The notes under the pieces were generated by a model. The model was given only the letters and a program-made list of their open reading frames with translations. It ran no database searches and was not told the DNA's origin. Shown here one piece after another: positions 42,140 through 51,704 of a stretch of 64,000 nt of DNA. Every line of letters begins with the position of its first letter. Position 1 is the stretch's first letter. This DNA is from Microbispora corallina (GTDB lineage: Bacteria; Actinomycetota; Actinomycetes; Streptosporangiales; Streptosporangiaceae). The position numbers and the translations under genes are program-made. The DNA is taken from contig NZ_BOOC01000022.1 in the NCBI RefSeq assembly GCF_016863035.1, positions 152,598 to 216,597 of the forward strand, read 5' to 3'.

Positions 42140-44011
42140 ATGACTTCTGCCAGGACGACGTCCTCCGTGGGGCGGCACGCGCTCGTCTCCGCCGGCATGC
42201 CGGCCGCGGCGTTCGCCGTGCTGCTCCTGGCCCTGTGGTTCGGCGGGGGCAGGCCGAGGCCGGCCATCGAGGGGCTCCCGTCCCCCGGCCCGCTGACGAC
42301 TTGGGGGCTGCCGCTCGTCCGGCTCGTGCACGATCTGTCCGCCGTGGCGACGGTGGGCGTGCTGCTGACCGCCGTCCTGCTCGCCCAGGACGAGGACGAG
42401 CGGCGCCGGATCGCCCGCGCGGCGGCGCCGTGGGCCCTCGTCTGGGCGGCGAGCGCGGCGCTCACCGAGGTCCTGACGCTGTCGGACTTCCTCGGCCTGC
42501 CGGTGGGCGACGCACTGCGCTCCGGCGTGCTGACGACGTTCCTCTACTACATCCCGCAGGGCCAGGCGTTCCTGCTGGTCACCCTGGTCGCGCTGACGGT
42601 CGCCGTCGGCGCGCTGCTGCCGCTCGACGCGGGGGGACGGGCCCTCCTGCTGGCCCTCGCCGTGTTCGCCGTGCTCCCTCCGGCGTACGCCGGCCACTCG
42701 GCCTCCGCGGCCGACCACAACCTGGCCATCTCCAGCCTGATGGCGCACATCCCGGGGGTCGCGCTGTGGGTCGGCGGCCTGGCCGGGCTCGTGGCCTTCC
42801 TGCCCGGCTCGGCCGGCCTGCTCACGGCGGTCCGGCGCTTCAGCGCGCTGGCCCTGTGCTGCTTCGTGGCCGTCGGCGTCTCGGGCACGGTCAACGCCTG
42901 GGTGCGCCTCGGGGAGGTGTCCCAGCTCTGGGAGTCGCGGTACGGCCTGCTGGTGCTGGCCAAGGCGGCCGCGCTCGCCGCTCTCGGCTGGTTCGGGTGG
43001 CGGCACCGCCGGGCCACGATCGCCGCCCTGGAGACCGAGGGGCCCCGGCCGTTCCTGCGGCTGGCGACCGTCGAGGTGGCGGTGATGCTGGCGACCGTCG
43101 GCCTCGCGGTCGGGCTGTCGCGCACCGCGCCGCCCGCGTCCGACGGAGTGCCGGGAGTGGCGCAGCACCAGCACGACGCCCTGGGCTACACGCTCCCGCC
43201 GTACACCCCGGGGCGCCTGGTCACCGAGATCCGGCCCGACCCGATCGCGCTGCTGGCCGTGGCGGGTCTCGTGGCCGCCTACCTGGCCGGTGTGCGGCGC
43301 CTGTCGGCCCGGGGAGAGGGCTGGCCCGCGTGGCGGACCGCGTCGTGGCTGGCCGGGCTGCTCGTCCTCGCGTACGGACTGGCGGGCGGTGTCGCGGCGT
43401 ACGGCCCCGCCGTCTTCTCGATCCACTCCGCCCAGTACGCGCTGCTGGGCGCCGTCGGCCCGGCGCTCCTCGTGCTGGGGGCGCCGCTCGGCCTGTACCG
43501 GCGGGCCGTCCCGTCCGCGGGCGAGCGCGAGGACGGGCCGTGGGCCCGCGCGCTGTCCCTCCCCTGGGTGGCGACGGCCCTCTACGCGGCGCCGTACGTG
43601 GCGCTGTACCTCACCGGCCTGTTCGAGGCCGCCCAGACGAGCCTCGCCGTACGGCTGGGCCTCCAGGCGGTGGTGGTGGCGACCGCCGTCGTGTTCCTGG
43701 AGGTCGCCACGGGCGTCGACCCGCTCCCGCGCCCGATACGGCCGCAGGTCAGGGCGGCCATGCTGCTGGCCGGCGTCGCGGTGCAGGCGTGGGTCGCCCT
43801 GGAACTGCTGGCGGGGCCGCTGCAGGGCCCCGGCTGGTACGCGTCGCTCGCGCTGCCGTGGGGCCCCGAGCGGAACGGCGACCAGCAGCTCGGGGCGCTG
43901 CTCGGCCCGGGAGCCGCCGCCCTGACGCTCGCCGCCCTGCTCGTCCTGCTGCTCCTGCGCTGGCGCGATGCGCGGCGGCGGCTGTCGGCCGGCGTCGCCC
44001 GGGCGGGCTGA
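42140..44011 (+). CDS. CopD-CtaG fusion membrane protein (copper handling)
   Basis: A 623-residue polytopic protein. The N-terminal half (about 1-310) is a CopD-type copper-resistance membrane domain (LVHDLSAVATVGVLLTAVLL, HSASAADHNLAISSLMAHIPGVALWVGGLAG, FVAVGVSGTVNAWVRL). The C-terminal half (about 370-610) is a CtaG/caa3-type cytochrome oxidase assembly domain (YGPAVFSIHSAQYALLGAVGPALLVLGAPLGL, conserved HSxQH-like region). Such fusions import or deliver copper at the membrane of actinobacteria. ATG at 42140 has GAGGAAG 8 nt upstream. A copper-monooxygenase-like lipoprotein is encoded 2 kb away. Confidence 0.9.
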   Translation: MTSARTTSSVGRHALVSAGMPAAAFAVLLLALWFGGGRPRPAIEGLPSPGPLTTWGLPLVRLVHDLSAVATVGVLLTAVLLAQDEDERRRIARAAAPWALVWAASAALTEVLTLSDFLGLPVGDALRSGVLTTFLYYIPQGQAFLLVTLVALTVAVGALLPLDAGGRALLLALAVFAVLPPAYAGHSASAADHNLAISSLMAHIPGVALWVGGLAGLVAFLPGSAGLLTAVRRFSALALCCFVAVGVSGTVNAWVRLGEVSQLWESRYGLLVLAKAAALAALGWFGWRHRRATIAALETEGPRPFLRLATVEVAVMLATVGLAVGLSRTAPPASDGVPGVAQHQHDALGYTLPPYTPGRLVTEIRPDPIALLAVAGLVAAYLAGVRRLSARGEGWPAWRTASWLAGLLVLAYGLAGGVAAYGPAVFSIHSAQYALLGAVGPALLVLGAPLGLYRRAVPSAGEREDGPWARALSLPWVATALYAAPYVALYLTGLFEAAQTSLAVRLGLQAVVVATAVVFLEVATGVDPLPRPIRPQVRAAMLLAGVAVQAWVALELLAGPLQGPGWYASLALPWGPERNGDQQLGALLGPGAAALTLAALLVLLLLRWRDARRRLSAGVARAG

Positions 44012-44027
44012 CGGCCGGCACGTCCGC

Positions 44028-45716
44028 TCAGCGGCGGCGGGGCACCTCGTCGCGGTCGAACCGGACCGTCGGCTTCCTGCCCTTGAGCGTGGTCCGCCGC
44101 AGGGCCGAGATGACCTCCTGCGCGGCCCCCTCGGGGATCTCCACGAGCGAGAACCGGTCGGCGATCTCGATGGCGCCAATGTCCCGGCCGGAGACGCCGG
44201 TCTCGCCGGTGATCGCGCCGACGATGTCCTGCGGGCGGACGCCCGCGCTGCGGCCCGCCCCCACGAAGATCCTGGTCATCCCGCCCGTCTGCCTGCGCGG
44301 GCGCCGGTCGTCGCGTCCCGGCCCCTCGCGCCGGCCCCGGTCCGCCCGCTCCGGCCGCGGCGCGACATCGGGGATCTCCTCCTCGTCGGCGGCGGCGCCG
44401 GTGGACTCGTGGGCCAGCTTCACGGCCGCGAGCGCGATGTCCATGAGGTCGAACTCGTCGCACAGCGTCTCGACCACGACACGGAAGCGGTCGAGGTCGC
44501 CGTCCTCCATGATGCTCTCCTCGAGGGCGGCCCTGGTCAGCTCCAGCCGCCGGGCCCGCAGGTCGGCGACCGTCGGGACCTTCTCTATCGTGATCCGGCT
44601 GCGTGTCACCCGCTCGATGGTCTTGAGCATCCGGTGCTCGCGGGGCTCGGCGAGCGTGATCGCCACGCCCTCGCGGCCCGCCCGGCCGACCCGGCCGATC
44701 CGGTGCACGTACGCCTCCGGGGCCGACGGCACGTCGTAGTTGATCACATGGGTCAGCTGCTCGATGTCGAGGCCGCGGGCGGCGACGTCGGTGGCCACCA
44801 GCAGGTCGGCCGTGCCGGCCCGCAGCCGGCCCATGACGCGGTCGCGCTGCTCCTGGCCCATGCCGCCGTGCAGGGCCTCGGCGCGGTAGCCCCGGCCGTT
44901 CATGGTCTCGGTGAGCTGGTCGACCTCCTCCCGCGTGCGGCAGAAGACGATGGCGGCCGTCGGCGCCTCCACGTCGAGCACGCGGCCGAGGGCGGCCGGC
45001 TTGTGCGCGCGGGACACCACGTACGCGCTCTGCCGCACCAGCGGGGCCTCGCCTGCCGCCGGGGCCTCGCGCTCGATGCGGATGCGGACGGGCTCGCGCA
45101 GGTGACGGCGGGCGATCCCGTCGATGCGGGGCGGCATCGTGGCCGAGAACAAGACCGTCTGGCGCTCCTCCGGGACGTCCTGGAGGATGGCCTCGATGTC
45201 CTCGGCGAAGCCCATGTCGAGCATCTCGTCGGCCTCGTCGAGGACGACCATCGCGATGCCCTTCAGCGGGAGCGTCCCCCGTCCGATGTGGTCGAGCGCG
45301 CGACCGGGGGTGGCGACCACGATGTCCACGCCCCGCTCCAGCGCCCTGAGCTGCCGCCCGATCGGCTGGCCGCCGTAGATCGGGAGCACCCGCGCCCCGA
45401 GGTCCCTGCCGTATCGGTGCATGGCCTCGGAGACCTGGACGGCGAGCTCGCGGGTGGGGACGAGGACGAGCGCGGACGGGGTCTCGCCGCTGCCCTCCTG
45501 CAGCCGCTGCAGCACCGGCAGGGCGAAGGCCGCGGTCTTGCCGGTGCCCGTGGCGGCCTGGCCGAGCAGGTCGCGCCCCTCGAGCAGCGGCGGGATCGCC
45601 TCGCGCTGGATAGGTGTGGGCTCCTCGTACCCGAGGTCGGACAGGGCCTTGAGAAGCTCGGGACGCAGCGCCAGGTCGGCGAAGCCGGGTCCCTCGTCGC
45701 TCATGTCTTCGACCAT
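44028..45716 (-). CDS. DEAD-box RNA helicase with C-terminal DbpA-like RNA-binding domain
   Basis: A 562-residue helicase: Q motif FADLALRPELLKALSDLGYEEPTPIQ, motif I GQAATGTGKTAAF, Ia PTRELAVQ, II VLDEADEMLDMGF, III FSATMPP, IV IVFCRTR, V ATDVAARGLDI, VI HRIGRVGRAGREG. A charged linker leads to a C-terminal DbpA/CsdA-type RNA-binding fold (TRIFVGAGRSAGVRPQDIVGAITGETGVSGRDIGAIEI). It unwinds structured RNA in ribosome assembly or cold stress. I choose ATG 45716 (MVEDMSDEG) because AGGAG lies 7 nt before it. Confidence 0.93.
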   Translation of the reverse strand: MVEDMSDEGPGFADLALRPELLKALSDLGYEEPTPIQREAIPPLLEGRDLLGQAATGTGKTAAFALPVLQRLQEGSGETPSALVLVPTRELAVQVSEAMHRYGRDLGARVLPIYGGQPIGRQLRALERGVDIVVATPGRALDHIGRGTLPLKGIAMVVLDEADEMLDMGFAEDIEAILQDVPEERQTVLFSATMPPRIDGIARRHLREPVRIRIEREAPAAGEAPLVRQSAYVVSRAHKPAALGRVLDVEAPTAAIVFCRTREEVDQLTETMNGRGYRAEALHGGMGQEQRDRVMGRLRAGTADLLVATDVAARGLDIEQLTHVINYDVPSAPEAYVHRIGRVGRAGREGVAITLAEPREHRMLKTIERVTRSRITIEKVPTVADLRARRLELTRAALEESIMEDGDLDRFRVVVETLCDEFDLMDIALAAVKLAHESTGAAADEEEIPDVAPRPERADRGRREGPGRDDRRPRRQTGGMTRIFVGAGRSAGVRPQDIVGAITGETGVSGRDIGAIEIADRFSLVEIPEGAAQEVISALRRTTLKGRKPTVRFDRDEVPRRR

Positions 45717-45922
45717 GTCGGGGCTCCTCATGGGGCTGATGTGCACGGGATGACACTACGGTCTTTCCGCCCCTACCCCGAACTCCGCGTCCGGCGCCTT
45801 CCTCTTACGCAGTAGGCCGCGACTCAGCCTGGCGGAGGAGCGGGTTCGGTCTTCCGGGGGATGGCGGGCCGCGCCCGGAGGGGCAGCCTGGAGACGAGGA
45901 GCCGATCCGACGAGGGGGTCCC

Positions 45923-47164
45923 ATGGAAGGCACGGTCCGGTGGACACGGTGGGCGGGCGTCGCGGTGGTCGCGCTCGCGGCCGCCCTCCTCGTGGTCTCC
46001 TGCGGCACGCGGCACTCCCCGGGAGCCGGGAGCGGCGCGGCGCACGCGGCCCACGCCGCGGCGGGCACGGACCCGGCCGGCGGCGCGGAGGACGGCGCCA
46101 CGGCGGGCCACGGTGGGCACGGGACGGCGGCGCCGCCGCCCCCGGCGCCGCTGCGGCCCGGGGAGCGGTTCGTGACGCTCACGCTGCCGCAGCCGTACCG
46201 GCCGGCGGCCCCCTCGGGCGGCACCGACGAGTACCGGTGCTTCCTGCTCGACCCGAAGCTGACCGCGCCGGCCTTCCTGACCGGCAGCCAGTTCCTCCCG
46301 CAGAACACCGCGATCGTGCATCACGCGATCGTCTTCCGGGTGGGACCCCAGGAGGCGAAGGCGGCGCGGTCCCTGGACGCCTCCACCCCGGGCGAGGGGT
46401 GGACCTGCTTCGGGGATGCCGGCGTGGAGAACGGCGCCTGGGTCGGCCACTGGGCCCCGGGCGCCAATGAGACCCTGCTCAGGCAGAAGGCGGGATATCC
46501 GATGCCGGCGGGCAGCCGGATGATCCTGCAGATCCACTACAACCTGCTGGCCACCGGCGGCAGGCCGGGCGGCACGGACCGGTCGGGCATCCGGCTGCGG
46601 CTCGCCGAGGGCGCGGACGGCCTCATCCCCCTGGAGACGGGCCGGCTGGTCGCGCCGATCGAGCTTCCCTGCACGCCACAGGAGTCGGGTCCGCTGTGCG
46701 ACCGGGCCGCCGCCGTCCGCGACGTCGCCCACCGCTTCGGCGAGCAGGCCCGGGGCATGGTCGACGGCCTGACGCAGATGTGCGGGAAGGGCGCGCCCCC
46801 GGCCCCCGGGCCGACGCAGCACTGCGACGTCAGGCCGGAGCGGGGCGGCACCATCTACGCGGTCGCCGGGCACATGCACCTGCTCGGCCGGTCGATCAGG
46901 ATCGAGCTCGACCCGGGCACGCCGAAGGCCAGGACGCTGCTCGACATCCCGTCGTACGACTTCGACGACCAGGCCATCCATCCGCTGGCGACGCCCGTCG
47001 CGGTCAAGCCCGGGGACACGCTCCGGGTGACCTGCACGCACGACGCCGGGTTGCGCCGCCTGCTGCCGGCCCTGCGCGGCCTGCCGCCCCGCTACGTGGT
47101 CTGGGGCGAGGGCACCAGCGACGAGATGTGCCTGGGGCTGCTCGTCTGGTCCATGCCCCGTTGA
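45923..47164 (+). CDS. PHM/DBH-like copper type II monooxygenase lipoprotein
   Basis: A 413-residue secreted protein. The signal ends in the lipobox VVSC (Cys27), followed by a His/Gly-rich linker (about 41-66). The body has the two-domain layout of ascorbate-dependent copper monooxygenases. His133-His134 (IVHHAIVF) and His205 (LQIHYN) match the CuH ligands. His317-x-His319 (GHMHLLG) and Met402 (SDEMCLG) match the CuM ligands of peptidylglycine hydroxylase and dopamine beta-hydroxylase. Conserved Cys residues fit disulfides. It is therefore likely to be an active surface copper oxygenase; its substrate is unknown. The start has GAGGGGG upstream. Confidence 0.88.
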   Translation: MEGTVRWTRWAGVAVVALAAALLVVSCGTRHSPGAGSGAAHAAHAAAGTDPAGGAEDGATAGHGGHGTAAPPPPAPLRPGERFVTLTLPQPYRPAAPSGGTDEYRCFLLDPKLTAPAFLTGSQFLPQNTAIVHHAIVFRVGPQEAKAARSLDASTPGEGWTCFGDAGVENGAWVGHWAPGANETLLRQKAGYPMPAGSRMILQIHYNLLATGGRPGGTDRSGIRLRLAEGADGLIPLETGRLVAPIELPCTPQESGPLCDRAAAVRDVAHRFGEQARGMVDGLTQMCGKGAPPAPGPTQHCDVRPERGGTIYAVAGHMHLLGRSIRIELDPGTPKARTLLDIPSYDFDDQAIHPLATPVAVKPGDTLRVTCTHDAGLRRLLPALRGLPPRYVVWGEGTSDEMCLGLLVWSMPR

Positions 47165-47296
47165 CAGCAGTTGCAGAAATATTCTGAAAAACAGGCCGTT
47201 CTTGCGCAAAGCATTGCACTCAGCGGCGCAGTAACTTCCGGGCGACGTCCGGGACACACGGAATCCGGGCGGTGGAAGGAGTCGGGCCGGGCGTAG

Positions 47297-48358
<1,062 letters not shown>

Positions 48359-48380
48359 CCCCGGGCCCAGCGGGTAGCGT

Positions 48381-49577
48381 GTGCGCGTGGATCATCGGGG
48401 ACTGACACGGGCACGGGTCGCGGTCGCGGCCACGTTCGCCCTGCACGGCGCGGTGACCGGTAGCTTCGCGACCCGGATCCCGTGGATCCAGGACCACCTG
48501 CACACCGGGCCCGGCGGCCTCGGCCTGGCCCTGCTCGCGCCCGCCGTCGGGTCGCTCGTGGCGATGCCGACCGCGGGCCGCGTCACCCACCGGTTCGGCG
48601 GCCGCGCGGTCACCCGCTGGCTCATCGCGCTGTGGTGCGCGATGCTCGCCTTCCCCGCGCTCGCACCCAACCTGCCGTCGCTGTGGCTCGTCCTGTTCGT
48701 GTACGGGGCTGTGGCCGGGATGTGCGACGTCGCCATGAACGCCCAGGGCGTCGTGGTCGAGCAGCGGCTCGGCCGTTCGATCATGTCGGGCCTGCACGGC
48801 ATGTGGAGCGTGGGCGGCCTGGTGGCCGGCGGCGTCGGGATCCTTGCCGCCCACGCCGGCCTCGACGCCCGCGTGCACCTGGGGGCGATGGCCGTCGTGC
48901 TGATCGTGGCCGGCCTCGGCGTCGGGCCCTTCCTGCTGGACGTGCGGCCGGGGGCGGACGAGGCCGCGCCGCCGCACTTCGTCCTGCCGGCGCGGGAGGT
49001 CCTGCTCATCGGGCTGATCGGATTCGCCGGGATCTTCGGCGAGTCGGCCAGCCAGGACTGGTGCGCGGTCTACCTGAAGCAGGTCGCCGGAGCCTCGCCC
49101 GCCGTGGCGGCGGCGAGCTACACGGCGTTCGCGTTCATGATGGCCGCCGGCCGCCTGTGCGGGGACGCCGTGGTCCGCCGCGTGGGCCCGGTCCGCACCG
49201 TCCGCGCCGGAGGGGCGCTCGCGACGCTCGGCGGCGTCCTCGTGGTGGCCGGGCGGGCGCCGGTCCCGGCCATCGCCGGGTTCATGCTGATCGGCCTCGG
49301 CATCGCCGTGGTGATCCCGCTGGTCTTCGCCGCCGCCGGCAACGCCGGGCGGACACCGAGCGAGGGCGTGGCCGGCGCGGCCACCGTCAGCTACGCCTCG
49401 GGCTTCGTCGCGCCGAGCGCCATCGGCGGCATCGCCGCCGTCACCGGGCTGCCGATCTCCTTCGGGCTCGTCACGGCCCTCCTGGCCGCCGTCCTGCTCG
49501 GGGCGGGCGTGCTCCGCCCCTCCGCCGCCGGCGCGCGCACCCGCCTCACCCCCGACTCCCCCGCCGAGCCCGCCTGA
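48381..49577 (+). CDS. MFS transporter (YbjJ/fucose permease-like)
   Basis: A 398-residue, 12-helix membrane protein: HGAVTGSFATRIPWIQDHLHTGPGGLGLALLAPAVGSLVAMPTAGRVTHRFGGRAVTR, CDVAMNAQGVVVEQRLGRSIMSGLHGMWSVGGLVAGG and FGESASQDWCAVYLKQVAGAS. These are motifs of the YbjJ-like MFS subgroup, whose substrates are unknown. The start is GTG at 48381 (or 48387), with only 22 bp separating it from the amylase remnant, so it may have lost its original promoter context. Confidence 0.88.
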   Translation: MRVDHRGLTRARVAVAATFALHGAVTGSFATRIPWIQDHLHTGPGGLGLALLAPAVGSLVAMPTAGRVTHRFGGRAVTRWLIALWCAMLAFPALAPNLPSLWLVLFVYGAVAGMCDVAMNAQGVVVEQRLGRSIMSGLHGMWSVGGLVAGGVGILAAHAGLDARVHLGAMAVVLIVAGLGVGPFLLDVRPGADEAAPPHFVLPAREVLLIGLIGFAGIFGESASQDWCAVYLKQVAGASPAVAAASYTAFAFMMAAGRLCGDAVVRRVGPVRTVRAGGALATLGGVLVVAGRAPVPAIAGFMLIGLGIAVVIPLVFAAAGNAGRTPSEGVAGAATVSYASGFVAPSAIGGIAAVTGLPISFGLVTALLAAVLLGAGVLRPSAAGARTRLTPDSPAEPA

Positions 49578-49693
49578 GGTCACCTGCAGAGGCCGCGGGA
49601 GCCCGCCACCCAGGCTGAGCCCGCCCGAGGCCGCCGGTCCTGGCTCTCGTCCGCGCGCCCTCAAAACCGCGCGGCTGGAGGGCTGGACGGTGC

Positions 49694-50320
49694 TCAGCCC
49701 GAGTAGGCGGCGCGGGCCTGGCGGACGACGCTGCGCAGGGCAGGCGACGCCGGTCCGCTCCGCTCGGTCAGCTGGGCGATCCGCTGCCGGTGCTCCCGCC
49801 GCTTGGCCGACGGGAGCACGGTCCCGACCTCGCCCGCGGCCGCGAGCGCGACGAGCGCCGCGTCCCGCGCGTCGACGCGGGAGACGGGACCGGTGAGCGC
49901 GCCGTGGACCCGGTCCGCGAGCCGCCGGGACACCCGGGTGTCGCGGACCCGGACGAGACGCGTGCTGAAGATCAGCAGCTGCTTGCGTGTCTCCCTCCGG
50001 ACCAGCCGCTTCTCCTCCAGCCTGTCGAGGACCGCCTCCACCGTCCTGCGGCGGTCCTTGCCGATCCAGTGCCGCCACGTCCGGGGCGGGGAGGCGGCGA
50101 GGGCGGCCAGCAGGTCGTCCAGGACCGGATCGCCGACGGCCTCCTCGGTCAGGACGCGCACCCTGCCGCCGTCGTCGGCGATGCGGCCGCGCAGCAGCAG
50201 GTCGGTGAGCGCCGCCGCGCGGAGGAGATAAGGGAACGGCAGGCCCGTCACCACCCGCTCCCTGCGGGGGTCGTAGCCGAGGAGGCAGAGCTGCTCCGCC
50301 AGGGAGCCGGGGATGTCCAC
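49694..50320 (-). CDS. GPP34 (GOLPH3/VPS74-like) family protein
   Basis: A 208-residue GPP34 protein: LAEQLCLLGYDPRRERVVTGLPFPYLLRAAALTDLLLRGRIADDGGRVRV and RTWRHWIGKDRRRTVEAVLDRLEEKRLVRRETRK. Eukaryotic GOLPH3 binds PI4P and retains glycosyltransferases in the Golgi. The bacterial homologues, abundant in actinobacteria, have no defined role. GTG at 50320 follows the RHH gene by 15 bp, placing it third in an SPFH-RHH-GPP34 operon and suggesting a membrane-domain function. Confidence 0.9.
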   Translation of the reverse strand: MDIPGSLAEQLCLLGYDPRRERVVTGLPFPYLLRAAALTDLLLRGRIADDGGRVRVLTEEAVGDPVLDDLLAALAASPPRTWRHWIGKDRRRTVEAVLDRLEEKRLVRRETRKQLLIFSTRLVRVRDTRVSRRLADRVHGALTGPVSRVDARDAALVALAAAGEVGTVLPSAKRREHRQRIAQLTERSGPASPALRSVVRQARAAYSG

Positions 50321-50335
50321 GCGGACCGCCTTCTC

Positions 50336-50599
50336 TCAGTCGTCGTCGGATGGGGCCCCGGCGTCCGGCGGCGCGACGCCCTCCGGAGCTTCGGCCGGGG
50401 CGGGTGACTTGGGCGGACGGCCGCGCCGGGGGATGCGGCCGGCGCCGCCCGGGAGCCGTCCCGCGTCGGACAGCGCCCGCCGGAGCAGGAACTCGATCTG
50501 CGCGTTGGTGCTGCGCAGCTCGTCGCCGGCCCACCGGGCCAGCGCGTCGTGCACGGCGGGGTCGAGCCGGAGCAGGATGCTCTTTCGCTCGGTCGCCAC
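50336..50599 (-). CDS. ribbon-helix-helix (Arc-like) DNA-binding protein
   Basis: An 87-residue protein. The N-terminal RHH is ATERKSILLRLDPAVHDALARWAGDELRSTNAQIEFLLRRAL (strand KSILLRLD, then two helices, with the Asn-Ala-Gln-Ile-Glu pattern of Arc/MetJ-like dimers). The tail is a Pro/Ala/Asp-rich disordered stretch with an AT-hook-like PRRGRPPKS. GTG at 50599 comes 2 nt after the SPFH stop. It is the obvious candidate to bind the AAAGTGATATCACTTT palindrome in the operon's promoter. Confidence 0.85.
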   Translation of the reverse strand: MATERKSILLRLDPAVHDALARWAGDELRSTNAQIEFLLRRALSDAGRLPGGAGRIPRRGRPPKSPAPAEAPEGVAPPDAGAPSDDD

Positions 50600-50601
50600 G
50601 G

Positions 50602-51528
50602 CTACTGGTACAGGGAGCCGGTGTTGACCACAGGCTGCACGTCGCGGTCGCCGCAGAGGACGACGAGCAGGTTGCTGACCATCGTGGCCCTGCGCTCCTC
50701 GTCGAGCTCGATCACCTCGTTCGCCTCGAGACGGGCCAGGGCGGCCTCGACCATGCCGACCGCGCCGTCCACGATCCGCTGGCGGGCCGCCACGACGGCG
50801 CCGGCCTGCTGGCGGCGCAGCATCGCCTGCGCGATCTCCGGCGCGTACGCCAGGCGGGTGATGCGCGACTCGATGACCTTCACCCCGGCGGACGCCACCC
50901 GGGCCTGGATCTCGGCCGACAGGCGGCCGGTGATCTCGTCGGCGTTCTCGCGCAGCGAGAGCGTGTCGTCGTGCCCGTCGTACGGGTAGCTGCCCGCGAT
51001 GTGGCGGACGGCCGTCTCCGTCTGGAAGGCGACGAACTCCACGAAGTCGTCCACCTCGAACACGGCCTTCGCCGTGTCCTCGACCTGCCAGACCACCACG
51101 GCGGCCATCTCGATCGGGTTGCCGTCGGCGTCGTTGACCTTGGTCACGTCCGTCTCGTGGTTGCGGATGCGGGTCGACACACGCCGCTTGTTCGTGAAGG
51201 GGACCACGAAGCGCAGGCCGGGGGCGCGCACGGTGCCGACGTAGCGGCCGAGCAGCTGCACCACCCGCGCCTCGCCGGGCGCGACGGCGGTCAGGCCGGT
51301 GAAGACCACGACCACGCCCAGGAGGAGCAGCAGCCCCGCGACGATCAGGACGGCGCCCCTGCCGTCGTCGCCCCCGGCCGCGGCGTCGCCGCCCAGGGCG
51401 ATCAGCACGGGCGAGGCCAGCAGGCCCAGCAGGGCCGCCGCCAGCAGCGGCCATCCGGAGACCGCCCGGGTCGTCCGCTCGCCGATCCGCGGCGTCGGCA
51501 TGTCGACGGCGATGTGCGTGTCTGTCAT
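50602..51528 (-). CDS. SPFH/band 7 domain membrane protein
   Basis: A 308-residue protein. Two N-terminal membrane segments (about 26-46 and 59-82) are followed by an SPFH domain: GEARVVQLLGRYVGTVRAPGLRFVVPF, VNDADGNPIEMAAVVVWQVEDTAKAVFEVDDFVEFVAFQTETAVRHI and a coiled ITRLAYAPEIAQAMLRRQQAGAVVAARQRIVDGAVGMVEAAL. It resembles the YknY/slipin-like group that scaffolds membrane microdomains. First gene of the operon, with its promoter and operator at 51553-51581. Confidence 0.92.
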   Translation of the reverse strand: MTDTHIAVDMPTPRIGERTTRAVSGWPLLAAALLGLLASPVLIALGGDAAAGGDDGRGAVLIVAGLLLLLGVVVVFTGLTAVAPGEARVVQLLGRYVGTVRAPGLRFVVPFTNKRRVSTRIRNHETDVTKVNDADGNPIEMAAVVVWQVEDTAKAVFEVDDFVEFVAFQTETAVRHIAGSYPYDGHDDTLSLRENADEITGRLSAEIQARVASAGVKVIESRITRLAYAPEIAQAMLRRQQAGAVVAARQRIVDGAVGMVEAALARLEANEVIELDEERRATMVSNLLVVLCGDRDVQPVVNTGSLYQ

Positions 51529-51552
51529 GACTCCTCCTCGATGTCTATCGCC

Positions 51553-51581
51553 AATCTAGCAAAGTGATATCACTTTTGCCA
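51553..51581 (-). promoter_or_regulatory. SPFH operon promoter with 16-bp palindromic operator
   Basis: On the minus strand, TGGCAA (-35, 51576-51581) and TAGATT (-10, 51553-51558) are 17 bp apart. The perfect palindrome AAAGTGATATCACTTT (51561-51576) fills the spacer, the position where a bound repressor blocks RNA polymerase. Confidence 0.75.
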
Positions 51582-51704
51582 GAGGGGCCCGGACGGCGGA
51601 GGTGACGGGATGTGCGTCCGGCTCGCGGCGAGGGCGGACGCCGCCCTGGCCCGGGGAGGCCGTTTTCGCGGACCACCCGGGCCAGCGCGGGTGCGCTGCG
51701 CCGC

